From contig NZ_RJTM01000116.1 of NCBI RefSeq assembly GCF_003725735.1, positions 19,969-83,968 of the forward strand: DNA of 64,000 nucleotides. The letters run 5' to 3'. This document shows, piece after piece, positions 1-10,100 of this stretch. Under the pieces are notes generated by a model that was given only the letters and a program-made list of their open reading frames with translations, was not told the DNA's origin and did no database searches. A program made the position numbers and the translations under genes. Source of the stretch: Sinomicrobium pectinilyticum (GTDB lineage Bacteria; Bacteroidota; Bacteroidia; Flavobacteriales; Flavobacteriaceae). The stretch's first letter is position 1. Each line of letters starts with the position of its first letter.

Positions 1-593
1 TTTCTCTCGGAGTAAAAGCAAAAGGCTACAAAAGTAACGCAGCAAGCTTTGAAGAGGCCCAGAAACTGGCAGAAGACGTACTTGCCGAATTTGGCAGTAT
101 AGACGTCCTTATAAACAATGCCGGGATTACCAAAGATAACCTTCTGATGCGTATTTCCGAAGAAGATTTCGACAAGGTCATTGAGGTAAACCTCAAATCC
201 GTTTTCAATATGACCAAAGCCGTACAGAGAACCATGTTAAAACAACGTAAAGGTTCCATCATAAACATGAGTTCCGTTGTAGGTGTCAAAGGTAATGCCG
301 GGCAAACCAACTACGCTGCTTCCAAGGCAGGTATTCTTGGTTTCACAAAGTCCGTAGCCCTCGAACTCGGGTCGCGCAACATCCGTTGCAATGCCATAGC
401 CCCCGGTTTTATAGAAACGGAAATGACCGCGGTACTCGATGAAAAAACTGTTCAGGGATGGAGAGATGCCATTCCGTTAAAGCGGGGCGGAACCCCGGAA
501 GATGTAGCCAATGCATGTGTGTTCCTGGCCTCTGACATGAGTGCCTATGTTACCGGGCAGGTGCTTAATGTTGACGGCGGAATGCTTACATAA
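1..593 (+). CDS. fabG: 3-oxoacyl-ACP reductase FabG (5' end outside window)
   Basis: This is the C-terminal four fifths of a classical short-chain dehydrogenase/reductase, read in the frame that starts at base 3 and ends with TAA at 591-593. The NNAG motif of the Rossmann fold (bases 114-125), the catalytic Ser in MSSVVG and the YxxxK pair in NYAASKAG are all present, followed by the usual PGFIETEM segment and the C-terminal NVDGGM. These features and the close fit to FabG proteins indicate NADPH-dependent reduction of 3-oxoacyl-ACP in cytosolic fatty acid elongation. The glycine-rich cofactor loop lies before the window, so NADPH preference is inferred from the family. An imperfect hairpin follows the stop codon. 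Confidence 0.93.
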   Translation, partial: SLGVKAKGYKSNAASFEEAQKLAEDVLAEFGSIDVLINNAGITKDNLLMRISEEDFDKVIEVNLKSVFNMTKAVQRTMLKQRKGSIINMSSVVGVKGNAGQTNYAASKAGILGFTKSVALELGSRNIRCNAIAPGFIETEMTAVLDEKTVQGWRDAIPLKRGGTPEDVANACVFLASDMSAYVTGQVLNVDGGMLT

Positions 594-595
594 AA

Positions 596-648
596 CGAGT
601 GTACGGGTATTCGGGTGGGCGAGTTACACTCGAACACCCTTACACTCG
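596..648 (+). terminator. Imperfect long hairpin after fabG
   Basis: An 18-base arm at 596-613 (CGAGTGTACGGGTATTCG) is matched by its near-perfect reverse complement at 631-648, with two mismatches and a 17-base loop. There is no T tract, so it may be a folded intergenic repeat or an RNA-stabilising hairpin rather than an intrinsic terminator. Confidence 0.5.
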
Positions 649-665
649 CCAACTAAACCCACAAA

Positions 666-2687
666 ATGTTCGTTATATACCTCATTATAGCAGGAGTAGT
701 TGCTCTGCTCGCAGCAGTGTTCCAATACGGAAAAGCAAAAGGCAAGTCAAAGGAAAACTTGCTTTTTGCTTTTTTGCGCTTCCTGTCCGTATTTGCTATT
801 CTCATGCTGCTCATCAATCCGAAATTCCGGAAGGTAACCGTTTATGAGGAAAAACCGGCTCTCGCCATTGTTGCGGATAACTCTTCTTCTATCCCCTACC
901 TCGGTCAACAGCAGCAAATAAGCGACATTCTCTCACAACTGCAACAAAATACGGAACTGGCGGAAAAATTTTCCCCTGATTATTATACTTTCGGGAAAAA
1001 CCTGAAAAACGGGGATTCCCTTTCCTTTGAGGAACAACATACCAACCTGAGCGAAGCCCTGACTTCTTTAAAAGAAATTTACAGGGGAAAAAATGCCTCG
1101 GTCATCATCCTTACCGATGGCAACCAGACCTATGGCGAAGATTACACCTACACTTCGCTGAACTATCCCATGCCCGTGTTTCCGGTAGCATTAGGAGATA
1201 CGACAACCTATGATGATCTGAAGATACAAAGACTTAATGTCAACAGGTACGCGTACTTCCGTAACAAATTCCCCGTAGAAATTATTCTTAACTACGAAGG
1301 AAAAACCGCGGTAAGTTCCACTTTTCGCCTTACCTCCGGAAACCGGACACTTTACAGTGAGAACGTGAACTTCTCCCCGGAAAAAAGATCGGAGATTATC
1401 CGGACACATCTCGAGGCCGGTACCCGGGGCATACTCACGTTCCGGGCCGAAATTCTACCTGTAGAAAACGAAAAAAACACCAAAAACAATTACAAGGAAT
1501 TCGGTATAGAGGTCATTGACCAGAAAACGGAAGTCCTTATTGTTTCTGATATCGTTCATCCGGACCTCGGCGCCCTGAAACGGAGTATCGAATCCAATGA
1601 AGAACGTACCGTTACCCTGAGTAAACCAACCCTTGATATAAACCGTATCAACGATTACCAACTCGTTATCCTCTATCAACCGGACGCTTCGTTTACCGGC
1701 GTATTCCGTCAACTGGAAAAATCGGGAAAAAACACGTTTATCATCGGGGGAAAGAGCACCGACTGGAATTTCCTGAACCGGGCCCAAAAAGATTTTTCAA
1801 GAAAACCGGCCAGACTCACTGAGGAAGTACAGGGCAGTTATAACGAAAGCTATTCCGTATTTGCTTCCGAAGATATCGGCTTATCCCGTTATCCTCCCCT
1901 GCAGGTTCCTTTCGGGGATATTACGGTAAATACGCCCTATGAACCAATTCTGTTCCAGAAGATCAACGGGGTGGTTACCAAAACCCCGCTACTCCTCACT
2001 ACAGAAAAAGACAACAAAAAAACAGCCCTGCTTCTGGGCGAGGATATCTGGCGATGGAGAATGCAGGATTTCCGGGACCACAAGAACTATGAAAAGTTTG
2101 ACAAATTTATCGGTAAACTGGTACTTTACCTCGCATCCGATAAAAAAAGGGACCGCCTGGAAACCGATTACGAAACCCTGTACGACGGCACCACCCCTGT
2201 GGTTATCACCGCCCAGTATTTTGACAATAATTATATTTTCAATCCCGAAGCATCCTTGGGTATAGAAGTCAGGAATAAAGACAATAATACCGAAAAGACC
2301 TACCCGATGTTGCTCCGTAATAATTATTACGAAGCTGACCTGAGCGACCTAGAAGCCGGAGAATATACCTTTACAATACGCGTGGAAGGTGAAAATATGC
2401 AACGGTCCGGTCAGTTCCGGATATTGGAATTTGACGTGGAGCAGCAGTATGCCGGTGCCGATATAGAGGGGCTCCGAAAACTCGCCGGTAACACCGGGGG
2501 CACCATAAGCTATAGTTCCGTAAGTGATAGCCTCTATAACATACTTACAAATGACGAAAGGTTTAAACCTGTTCAGAAAAGTAAAGAGGACAACATAGCT
2601 CTTGTGGACTGGAAAATCTTGTTGTTTATTATTGTCCTGCTGCTTTCCGCCGAGTGGTTTCTACGTAAATACAGGGGACTTGTTTAA
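666..2687 (+). CDS. VWA-domain membrane protein, function unknown
   Basis: This 673-residue protein has two N-terminal membrane helices (about residues 2-18 and 35-53), a large soluble region and one C-terminal helix (about 650-666) followed by a short basic tail. The soluble region begins with a von Willebrand A-like domain: the DNSSS string just after the second helix fits the DxSxS metal-ion-dependent adhesion motif and ILTDGNQT supplies the later Asp. The middle part resembles the GATase-like fold often attached to such domains. Similar proteins lie beside housekeeping genes in Flavobacteriaceae. It resembles the membrane-anchored BatA/BatB-type VWA proteins but lacks a recognisable MoxR partner here. 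No specific role can be given. Confidence 0.75.
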   Translation: MFVIYLIIAGVVALLAAVFQYGKAKGKSKENLLFAFLRFLSVFAILMLLINPKFRKVTVYEEKPALAIVADNSSSIPYLGQQQQISDILSQLQQNTELAEKFSPDYYTFGKNLKNGDSLSFEEQHTNLSEALTSLKEIYRGKNASVIILTDGNQTYGEDYTYTSLNYPMPVFPVALGDTTTYDDLKIQRLNVNRYAYFRNKFPVEIILNYEGKTAVSSTFRLTSGNRTLYSENVNFSPEKRSEIIRTHLEAGTRGILTFRAEILPVENEKNTKNNYKEFGIEVIDQKTEVLIVSDIVHPDLGALKRSIESNEERTVTLSKPTLDINRINDYQLVILYQPDASFTGVFRQLEKSGKNTFIIGGKSTDWNFLNRAQKDFSRKPARLTEEVQGSYNESYSVFASEDIGLSRYPPLQVPFGDITVNTPYEPILFQKINGVVTKTPLLLTTEKDNKKTALLLGEDIWRWRMQDFRDHKNYEKFDKFIGKLVLYLASDKKRDRLETDYETLYDGTTPVVITAQYFDNNYIFNPEASLGIEVRNKDNNTEKTYPMLLRNNYYEADLSDLEAGEYTFTIRVEGENMQRSGQFRILEFDVEQQYAGADIEGLRKLAGNTGGTISYSSVSDSLYNILTNDERFKPVQKSKEDNIALVDWKILLFIIVLLLSAEWFLRKYRGLV

Positions 2688-2907
2688 AGTATTTTTTACA
2701 AAAAGAAAAAGTTACAGGGATACCCTACCCTACTATAAATTAAAATCCATAGGTTTGTGGTAAAGCGAATGTCTGTTTTACAGTCAATACCATTGGTATC
2801 ATACAAATAATCACAGGCTATTCGGGGATCTCCCGCTAAAAAGGAGCCGCAATAGACTCCAGGGGATTAACTTAAATTCAATAATAAACAACCATAACGC
2901 ATCGCAT

Positions 2908-3729
2908 ATGAATTTCGACAACTTGACAAAAATAAAATTACCCATTATTATAGGTATTGTATTACTGATTGTTTTCATTTTCAATTCCACCATTACCATA
3001 GGCTCCGGAGAAGCCGGGGTATTATACAAGACATTCGGAGGAGGGGTAGTCACGGACGAACCGCCTATGGGAGAAGGTTTTCATTTTGTTTTCCCATGGA
3101 ATAAAGTGTTCGTTTATGAAGTTCGCCAGCAGGAGCTTTCGGAAAAAATGCTGGTACTCTCATCCAACGGACTGGAAATAGGTGTGGATGCCACGGCCTG
3201 GCACCAGCCTTTTTATACTAAATTGGGGTCCCTGCATCGTGAAAAAGGAGAAAATTATATAAACCGGGTTATTCGTCCTGCCATACGTTCTGCCGTTAGA
3301 AGTGTTGTCGGAAGATACACTCCGGAACAACTGTATTCCTCCAAAAGAGATGCCATACAAAATGAAATCCATGAGGAAACCAAAAAAATACTGGATGAAC
3401 AGTATGTGCAATTAAACGAAATACTGGTTAAGGACATCACCCTTCCCGCTACCATCAAGGCGGCCATAGAAACCAAACTCCGGCAGGAACAGGAATCCCT
3501 GGAGTATGAATTTCGCCTGGAAAAAGCTGAAAAAGAGGCTGAACGCCAGCGTATCGAAGCCGAAGGAAAGGCCAATGCGAACCGGATACTCAATGCTTCC
3601 CTTACCGACCAGATCATCCGGGAAAAAGGCATACAGGCAACGCTTGAACTCTCCAGGTCCCAAAATGCCAAAGTCATTGTAATAGGTTCCGGAAAAGATG
3701 GCATGCCTATTATTCTGGGAAACCAGTAA
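2908..3729 (+). CDS. Prohibitin-family SPFH/Band 7 membrane protein
   Basis: The 273-residue product has one N-terminal membrane segment (about residues 11-29), an SPFH/Band 7 domain starting at ITIGSGEAGVLYKTFGG, and a charged helical region rich in Glu and Arg (about 190-240) that should form a coiled coil. This is the layout of bacterial prohibitin homologues, which make large ring assemblies on the inner membrane and are linked to membrane organisation and quality control of FtsH-type proteases. The size is normal for the family. It stands alone, with a TAGGTTTG element about 150 bases upstream (2750-2757) as a weak promoter candidate and a strong terminator downstream. The exact client is unknown. 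Confidence 0.88.
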   Translation: MNFDNLTKIKLPIIIGIVLLIVFIFNSTITIGSGEAGVLYKTFGGGVVTDEPPMGEGFHFVFPWNKVFVYEVRQQELSEKMLVLSSNGLEIGVDATAWHQPFYTKLGSLHREKGENYINRVIRPAIRSAVRSVVGRYTPEQLYSSKRDAIQNEIHEETKKILDEQYVQLNEILVKDITLPATIKAAIETKLRQEQESLEYEFRLEKAEKEAERQRIEAEGKANANRILNASLTDQIIREKGIQATLELSRSQNAKVIVIGSGKDGMPIILGNQ

Positions 3730-3765
3730 TATCAGCTGCCCGGTTTGTGAACCGCAAATAATGTA

Positions 3766-3794
3766 TGTCCCGCTTTCGCGGGACATTTTTGTTT
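3766..3794 (+). terminator. Intrinsic terminator after the prohibitin gene
   Basis: A perfect 8-bp stem TGTCCCGC / GCGGGACA with a TTTC loop at 3766-3785 is followed by TTTTTGTTT. This is a textbook rho-independent terminator placed 37 bases after the stop codon. Confidence 0.92.
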
Positions 3795-3989
3795 ATCCCC
3801 TTCTCCCTTTGGCCATAATGTCATTCTGTCCCGGACAATAAAAACCTGAAAAGACCGGTTTTTCTTCGGTAAACCGAAACAGTGAAAGCCCCTGCTGCAG
3901 CATGCCCTCCTACTCCTTTATCCCCAAAGCTTTGTTAACAACTCCCGCTAAAATTCCCTTCTCCCCTCCCAAAATATGAACGCAATTTT

Positions 3990-3997
3990 TATCTTTG
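3990..3997 (+). promoter_or_regulatory. Bacteroidota -7 element for dnaX
   Basis: TATCTTTG matches the TAnnTTTG -7 consensus of the Bacteroidota primary sigma factor. Transcription would begin near 4004, giving a very short leader before the ATG at 4016. This rules out the in-frame TTG at 3995 as the dnaX start, because that codon lies inside the promoter. Confidence 0.65.
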
Positions 3998-4015
3998 TGT
4001 CGTAAAGATTTTTCT

Positions 4016-5812
4016 ATGGAGCAATTTGTGGTTTCTGCGCGTAAATACCGTCCCCAGACATTCAAGGATGTTGTGGGACAACAAGCCATTACCAACACCC
4101 TGCTTAATGCCATAGACAATAACCACCTTGCACAGGCCTTACTGTTTTGCGGGCCGAGAGGGGTTGGAAAAACCACCTGCGCCCGTATTCTTGCCAAAAA
4201 GATCAACCAGGATGGCATAGAAAATCCGGATGAGGATTTCGCTTTTAATATTTTTGAACTCGATGCGGCTTCCAATAACTCGGTAGATGATATCCGGAAC
4301 CTTATAGACCAGGTCCGTATACCTCCCCAGTCCGGAAAATATAAGGTATACATCATTGATGAGGTGCACATGCTCTCTCAGGCAGCTTTCAACGCTTTTC
4401 TCAAAACTCTTGAAGAACCGCCGAAACACGCCATTTTTATCCTGGCAACCACAGAAAAACACAAGATCATACCTACGATCCTTTCCCGTTGTCAGATTTT
4501 CGACTTTAAACGTATTACCGTAAGGGATGCTGCCGAGTATTTAAAATATATCGCCGAGAACCAGGGTATAGAAGCAGAAGACGACGCGCTGCACATCATA
4601 GCACAGAAAGCCGACGGTGCCATGAGGGATGCCTTGTCCATATTTGACAGGGTCGTTAGTTTTTCAGGAAAACATCTTACCCGTCAGGCAGTTACGGAAA
4701 ATCTGAATGTACTGGACTACGACACCTATTTTAAGGCAACCGATCTTATCCTGGAAAACAATATTCCGCAACTGCTGGTGGATTTTAACGAAACCCTGGC
4801 AAGAGGTTTTGACGGGCATCATTTTGTTGCCGGACTGGCCTCTCACTTCCGGGACCTGATGGTAGCTAAAAACGAGGCTACCATTCCGCTACTGGAAGTC
4901 GGTAACGAGGCAAAACAACGCTATCTGGAACAGTCCAGGAAAGCCCCCTTACCTTTCCTGATGAAGGGAATAGAACTGGCAAATACCTGCGACCTCAATT
5001 ACAAAACGAGTAAAAATCAGAGATTGCTCGTAGAACTCTGCCTTATGCAACTCGCCTCCATCACTTTCGATGGAGAAAAAAAAAATGACACACATTTCAT
5101 AATTCCCCCGTCTCATTTCAGGAAAAACGGTACCTCCGTAAAAAAAACGGCTACCCTTCCTGCCACGGCTGAGACAGTGCCAGGGCAAAACACTTCCGCC
5201 CCGGTTGCCACAGCCACCGTTCCGAAACCAGAACCGGAAAGAACCATTCCGGCTTCCCCCGCCGAAACCGCTACCGTCGCACAACAGGAACCGGAACGAG
5301 AACAGAATGACAACATCATACCCGGAACCTCCACTATAGAGATCCGGAAAAAACATGTCTCCGGGTTATCCCTGTCCAGCATCAAGGCGAAAAAGGAGCT
5401 GGAAAAGAACAAAAAGGAAACCCATGTGGACGAATCCAAACTGCCGCGGGAGCCTTTTACCGAAGAAAAAATGCAGGAAGCCTGGGACAGCTATATAAAA
5501 ATGATGAATGACAAGGGAAAAAAGATCATAGCTTCCAACCTGGCTACGGACAGGCCAAAACTGAAAAATGACAATATCATATGGATCGAATTGCCTAACG
5601 ATACCATGAAAAAAGAAGTGGAACGAGACCAGTTCCCGCTTATGGAATACCTGAAAACGGAACTTCGCAACCACTTCATAAGCCTGCAGGTGACCGTGAA
5701 TGAGAAAACCGAACGGAAATATGCATTCACTCCCCAGGAAAAATACATTAAACTCATGCAAACCAACCCCTTGATAGACACCCTTCGCAAAGAATTTGAC
5801 CTGGATATCTAA
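4016..5812 (+). CDS. dnaX: DNA polymerase III subunit gamma/tau
   Basis: This 598-residue AAA+ protein is the clamp-loader ATPase subunit of the replicative polymerase. Walker A is GPRGVGKTT (residues 46-54), Walker B is IIDEVHM, sensor 1 is ILATTEKHKIIPTILSRCQ with the SRC arginine finger, and domain III follows. A low-complexity Pro/Thr/Glu linker (about residues 375-440) separates the ATPase part from a C-terminal tau-like domain. The four-cysteine zinc module that normally follows Walker A (C-x8-C-x2-C-x2-C) is absent: an acidic Asn/Asp/Glu stretch sits there instead, which I believe is usual in Flavobacteriia. I see no slippery sequence that would argue for a shorter gamma product. Confidence 0.96.
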   Translation: MEQFVVSARKYRPQTFKDVVGQQAITNTLLNAIDNNHLAQALLFCGPRGVGKTTCARILAKKINQDGIENPDEDFAFNIFELDAASNNSVDDIRNLIDQVRIPPQSGKYKVYIIDEVHMLSQAAFNAFLKTLEEPPKHAIFILATTEKHKIIPTILSRCQIFDFKRITVRDAAEYLKYIAENQGIEAEDDALHIIAQKADGAMRDALSIFDRVVSFSGKHLTRQAVTENLNVLDYDTYFKATDLILENNIPQLLVDFNETLARGFDGHHFVAGLASHFRDLMVAKNEATIPLLEVGNEAKQRYLEQSRKAPLPFLMKGIELANTCDLNYKTSKNQRLLVELCLMQLASITFDGEKKNDTHFIIPPSHFRKNGTSVKKTATLPATAETVPGQNTSAPVATATVPKPEPERTIPASPAETATVAQQEPEREQNDNIIPGTSTIEIRKKHVSGLSLSSIKAKKELEKNKKETHVDESKLPREPFTEEKMQEAWDSYIKMMNDKGKKIIASNLATDRPKLKNDNIIWIELPNDTMKKEVERDQFPLMEYLKTELRNHFISLQVTVNEKTERKYAFTPQEKYIKLMQTNPLIDTLRKEFDLDI

Positions 5813-5866
5813 ATATCTATCATCCGGAGCAAATTAAAAACAAGATATCGCATTCATATATTCATT

Positions 5867-6688
5867 ATGGACTTTATAAAAATAACAGAACAGGATTCCA
5901 ATTACCGGGACCTGGAAAAAATGTCGATAAACGATATCCTGATCAGTATAAACAAAGAAGATCAAACTGTTCCTCTTGCTGTTGAAAAAGCCATTCCCCA
6001 AATAGAAGCCCTGGTCGAACAAATAGTGGGGAAACTGAAAGGCGGTGGCCGACTTTTTTATATAGGGGCCGGAACAAGCGGCAGGCTGGGAATCCTCGAT
6101 GCATCCGAATGCCCCCCAACATACGGGGTGTCCGATCAATTGGTCATAGGGCTCATTGCCGGTGGCGACCAAGCCATCCGGAAGGCAGTGGAAAATGCGG
6201 AAGACAGCTGGGAACAGGCCTGGAAAGACTTATGTGAATATGATATTTCTCCTCAGGACGTGGTCATCGGTATCGCCGCATCAGGCACCACACCGTATGT
6301 AACGGGAGGTCTGGAAGCATGTAACAAAAACGGCATTCTTACGGGTTGCATAACCTGTAATGAGGGCAGCCCGCTCTCCCGTGTAGCACAATATCCTGTC
6401 GTGGCCATTGTAGGGCCAGAATTCGTTACGGGAAGCTCCCGCATGAAAGCCGGGACCGCACAAAAGCTTATACTGAATATGATCTCTACCACCACCATGA
6501 TACAACTGGGCCGTGTTAAGGGAAACAAGATGGTGGATATGCGACTGAGCAACGTAAAACTGGTAAATCGCGGGGTGAGAATGCTCATGGAAGAACTGGC
6601 TGTGTCCAGGGAAGAGGCCGAAACCCTTCTGAACAGGTATAAAAATGTAAGGAACGCGATCAAAGCGTACCAACAATCTGAAAAATAA
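5867..6688 (+). CDS. murQ: N-acetylmuramic acid 6-phosphate etherase
   Basis: The 273-residue protein is a SIS-domain etherase. It removes D-lactate from MurNAc 6-phosphate to give GlcNAc 6-phosphate during recycling of the cell's own peptidoglycan. The sugar-phosphate binding signature GAGTSGRLGILDASECPPT and the later FVTGSSRMKAGTAQK segment are characteristic of MurQ and separate it from other SIS proteins. It lacks the C-terminal UBA-like helical extension of some MurQ proteins and is a little shorter than the E. coli enzyme. It lies 54 bases after dnaX on the same strand. No MurNAc kinase or phosphotransferase gene is in the window. Confidence 0.95.
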   Translation: MDFIKITEQDSNYRDLEKMSINDILISINKEDQTVPLAVEKAIPQIEALVEQIVGKLKGGGRLFYIGAGTSGRLGILDASECPPTYGVSDQLVIGLIAGGDQAIRKAVENAEDSWEQAWKDLCEYDISPQDVVIGIAASGTTPYVTGGLEACNKNGILTGCITCNEGSPLSRVAQYPVVAIVGPEFVTGSSRMKAGTAQKLILNMISTTTMIQLGRVKGNKMVDMRLSNVKLVNRGVRMLMEELAVSREEAETLLNRYKNVRNAIKAYQQSEK

Positions 6689-6692
6689 GGCA

Positions 6693-6714
6693 CTCTGCAC
6701 TAAAAGATGCAGAG
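6693..6714 (+). terminator. Short hairpin after murQ
   Basis: CTCTGCA and TGCAGAG form a perfect 7-bp stem around an 8-base loop five bases after the murQ stop. There is no T tract, so termination here is only possible. The remaining bases up to 6881 hold no gene I can support. Confidence 0.45.
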
Positions 6715-6881
6715 GTTCGGACAGGTAATGAAGTTGCTCTTTAGCTACGTTATTAAGTTATTCCGCTAGTCGGGCAACACGTGTAAACCCAATAACCGAC
6801 AAATTCATTAACTTTATATTTTCCACACTGTTAAAGTGCGGCAATAAACCGGCTGATTAATAAAACCGAAAAAACAAAACC

Positions 6882-7106
6882 TTGAGACGAACAGACCGAC
6901 AACTATTCCTGAAGAGCCTGAAATATTTCGCTTATACCCTCATGCTGATGTTCGGTGCCCCGATAATCCTTTACCAGGCCTTCAAAAACCAGGAACATCC
7001 GTTTTACTGGCCGGTACTGATACTGGGGCTTTTGGCGGCAATAGGAGCTATTGTCATGGCGTTTGTAAGCCTCCGGATAATGATGAAGTCCTTTTTCGGA
7101 GACTAA
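6882..7106 (+). CDS. DUF6095 family small membrane protein
   Basis: This 74-residue protein has two hydrophobic helices (about residues 14-32 and 42-64) joined by a short loop containing NQEHPFYW. It matches the two-helix pattern of the DUF6095 family found next to housekeeping genes in Flavobacteriaceae. The start is a TTG codon at 6882 after an A-rich stretch, as no in-frame ATG gives a full first helix. Function is unknown. It ends against a terminator shared with the convergent protease gene. Confidence 0.72.
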   Translation: MRRTDRQLFLKSLKYFAYTLMLMFGAPIILYQAFKNQEHPFYWPVLILGLLAAIGAIVMAFVSLRIMMKSFFGD

Positions 7107-7151
7107 AAAAACTCCGTCTCTCTCCCTGCGTAAAACAGGAAAAGGACGGAG
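7105..7151 (-). terminator. Terminator between convergent genes
   Basis: CTCCGTC (7112-7118) pairs with GACGGAG (7145-7151), and CCTG/CAGG forms an inner stem. Read on the minus strand the hairpin is followed by a run of T (the A run just before 7112), so it fits best as the terminator of the S41 protease gene while also blocking the plus-strand DUF6095 transcript. Confidence 0.8.
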
Positions 7152-7175
7152 CCTCATATCCCGGGATATTATTAC

Positions 7176-10100
7176 TTATTTTTTCACCCTAACCGGATAT
7201 GGCGGACGCTCCATTTTTTTAGGAGGATTTGCCTTTAATTCCTTCATCACTTCATCGATAGCCCTTTCCAGTTGCGGGTCTTTTCCCTGTATAACCTGCT
7301 CAGGCCATTGCTCTACTTCAATATCGGGAGCCACTCCTTCGTTTTCAACACGGAAGCCTTCTTCACTGTAAAAAGCGACATTGGGTGCGGTTACCGATCC
7401 CCCGTCAATAAACTCGGGAAAACCGAGTATCCCTACCAGTCCGCCCCAGGTACGTTTGCCTATGAGTTTCCCTAATTTGAACTTCCGGAACATCCAGGGC
7501 AGGAAATCCCCTCCGGACCCGGCTGTTTCGTCTATGAGCATAACTTTGGGCCCTTGTATGGATGCACTTGGTGACTTCAGGTCCATGCCGTAACGGAAAT
7601 TCCAGTAGGCCTGCACCGGCCTCTTAAGGATATCTATATAATAATCTGCCAGGTAACCTCCGCCGTTAAAGCGTTCGTCAATAATAATGGCTTTTTTATT
7701 GGCCTGCGGGAAGAAATACCGCTTAAAATATTCATGCCCGGCATCTGCCGTATTCGGCACATACACATAGGCTACTTGTCCATCGGTCGCTTCGTGTACT
7801 TTTTTCATATTACCTTCTACCCAGTCCCGGTTCCTCAAAGCCCATTCCCAGGCTATAGGGGTGACCTTGACTTCCCTGGCACCGGATTCGCTATCGGAAC
7901 TGTTCACCTTCAGCGTCACAATTTTATTCGCTGTGTTTTCAAAAAAGCTGTAAAGGTTATCTTTGGCCGTAACTTCTTTACCATTCACAGCCAAGAGATA
8001 ATCTCCTTCACGTACATCCACTCCGGGTTCGGTCAATGGAGACCGCATTTCGGGATTCCAGTTGAGCCCTCCGTATATTTTCTTGAAACGATAACGGTTT
8101 CCTGCCACCTCGTAGTCGGCACCCAGCAATCCGCCCTGCACGGATTCCGGTTCGTGCAAACGGTCTCCTGTATTCTGAAAACGGTGATGCCCCACGGCAA
8201 GTTCGCTGAACATCCATTCCATTACCCGGTAAAGGTCACTCCGACAGGAAAGGTCCGGCAGGAATATCCGGTATTTTTTCCTCATAGCTTCCCAGTCGGC
8301 CCCTTGCATGCCGGGGTCATAGAAATAATCGCGGTTTACTCTCCAGGCCTCTTCAAAAATATTGTTCCATTCGGCAACCGGATCTATTTTTACCTGTATC
8401 GCGTCTACCTTCAGGCTACCGTTTTCCGGTTTTTTCCCGGTGTCGGTTATTCCCCATTTTCCTTTACTCCGGTACAACATCTTTTCGCCTTTGGCGGCAA
8501 TCACATAAGCATCCGCTTCCATGATTTCCTCGTCTTTTCTTTCCTTCAGGTCGTATTTATGCAACATGGCCGGGCCACCGTGCGGAGGCCGGGCCAGGTA
8601 AAACAGTTCTCCTTCTTTGGCTATACCAAGACCGGAATACATACCGGCCGGTACAGGAATGTCCACAATGCGATTCGCTATACCTTTCCAGTCTACCTTC
8701 AGCGGAACGGTATGCTCTTTCTCTTCTTCCTTCTTATCTTTACCGTCCTTTTTATCGGTTTTCTCCTCTCCCTCTCCTGTCTCCTCCATATCGTTTTCGC
8801 GGGCAAAGGGCGACTTCACATCTTTTTGCAGGGTGATGAGATATATGGAACTGTTCATCTCCATATCTATGGAAGATTGGTCGAACCAGTTCAGCACCGG
8901 GCCCGCATCTGTTGAGGCCAGCATATACAAATACTTGCCGGAAGGATCAAATACCGGACTGGAAACACTGGATAATCCGTCGGAAAGCGGATAGGATTTC
9001 CCTTCTTTTACCGAGTAGAGGTATGCTCTTTCAAAGTGAGTATCCGTAATTACCGTATAAGCGATCCAGTCGGAATCTGCCGACCAATCACCGAACAACT
9101 CCCGGAATGCGCCCGGCACATATCGTTCGTCCGAAGCAATTTTTGTCACTTTACCGGATGTGGCATCTGCGAGATAAAAGTTCCTCCCGTTGTCTGAAAA
9201 ACACAGTTTTTTACTATCAGGAGCCCAATGGATACGGGCATAAAACCCTGTTCCTCCCGGTTTGATCACCTTCGCTTCTCCTTTTCCTTCTTTATGCCGG
9301 ATATGTAATGCGTATTCCCCGCCTGCATCGGAAAAGTAAGCTATGGATTTTCCGTCCGGTGACCATTCCGGATTTTTTTCATGCACTCCGGGGGTATTGG
9401 TAATATTCAAAGGATCTCCTTTTTTGGCAGGTACTGTTACTATTTCTCCACGAAAATCCACAACTACCCTGGCCCCGGATGGTGAAATGGAGGCACTCCG
9501 GACATAGTTTACACCGGACACAAAACGTTTGCGTAGCTCCAGCAGATCCGTAGCTATACCTATTTTAAGGCGCCTGGTACTATTTCCGGCCACATCATAG
9601 ACATGCAGGTAGCCTGCCTGTTCATAGATCACCTCCCCGTTGTGTGCGTGCAGGCTCATCACCGGAAAATCTTTATAATCGGTCAGCTGTTCTACTTCTT
9701 TTGTCCTCGTATCATAAGAAAAGAGGTTGAATTCCCCGTTCCTGTCACTACGAAAGTAAATTTTCGATCCCATCCATCCGGGATTGGTATCGTTACACCC
9801 ACCGGCAGGTTTCGGGATCTCCACTACGGAATGATCGTCCGTATTATAAAGCCATATCCGCGAAATGGTACCTCCCCTGTAGTGCTTCCACTGGGTGAAT
9901 ACATCCCTTAAAGGTGTATAGGCAATATGTCCGCCATCCGGTGCATACGTAGCCCAGAAAGCATTGGGAATATCCAGCTGCGTCACCTTTCCGCCATCCA
10001 CACCAACGGTAAACAACTGGGTGTAACGATTGGTAAAGGTATTCCGTTGTGAGGCAAAAAGAACATTTTTCCCATCGGGAGTAAACCCTCTTACCATATC

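Noticed and set aside
599..847. 82-codon frame after fabG
   Set aside because: It runs through the fabG hairpin and overlaps the VWA protein gene in another frame.
3995..4015. Upstream TTG start for dnaX
   Set aside because: The codon is inside the TATCTTTG promoter element and the added residues are not family-like.
7734..8915. 393-codon plus-strand reading frame
   Set aside because: It lies entirely antisense to the well-supported S41 protease gene, is rich in Phe, His and Gly as expected for a shadow frame, and has no recognisable domain.
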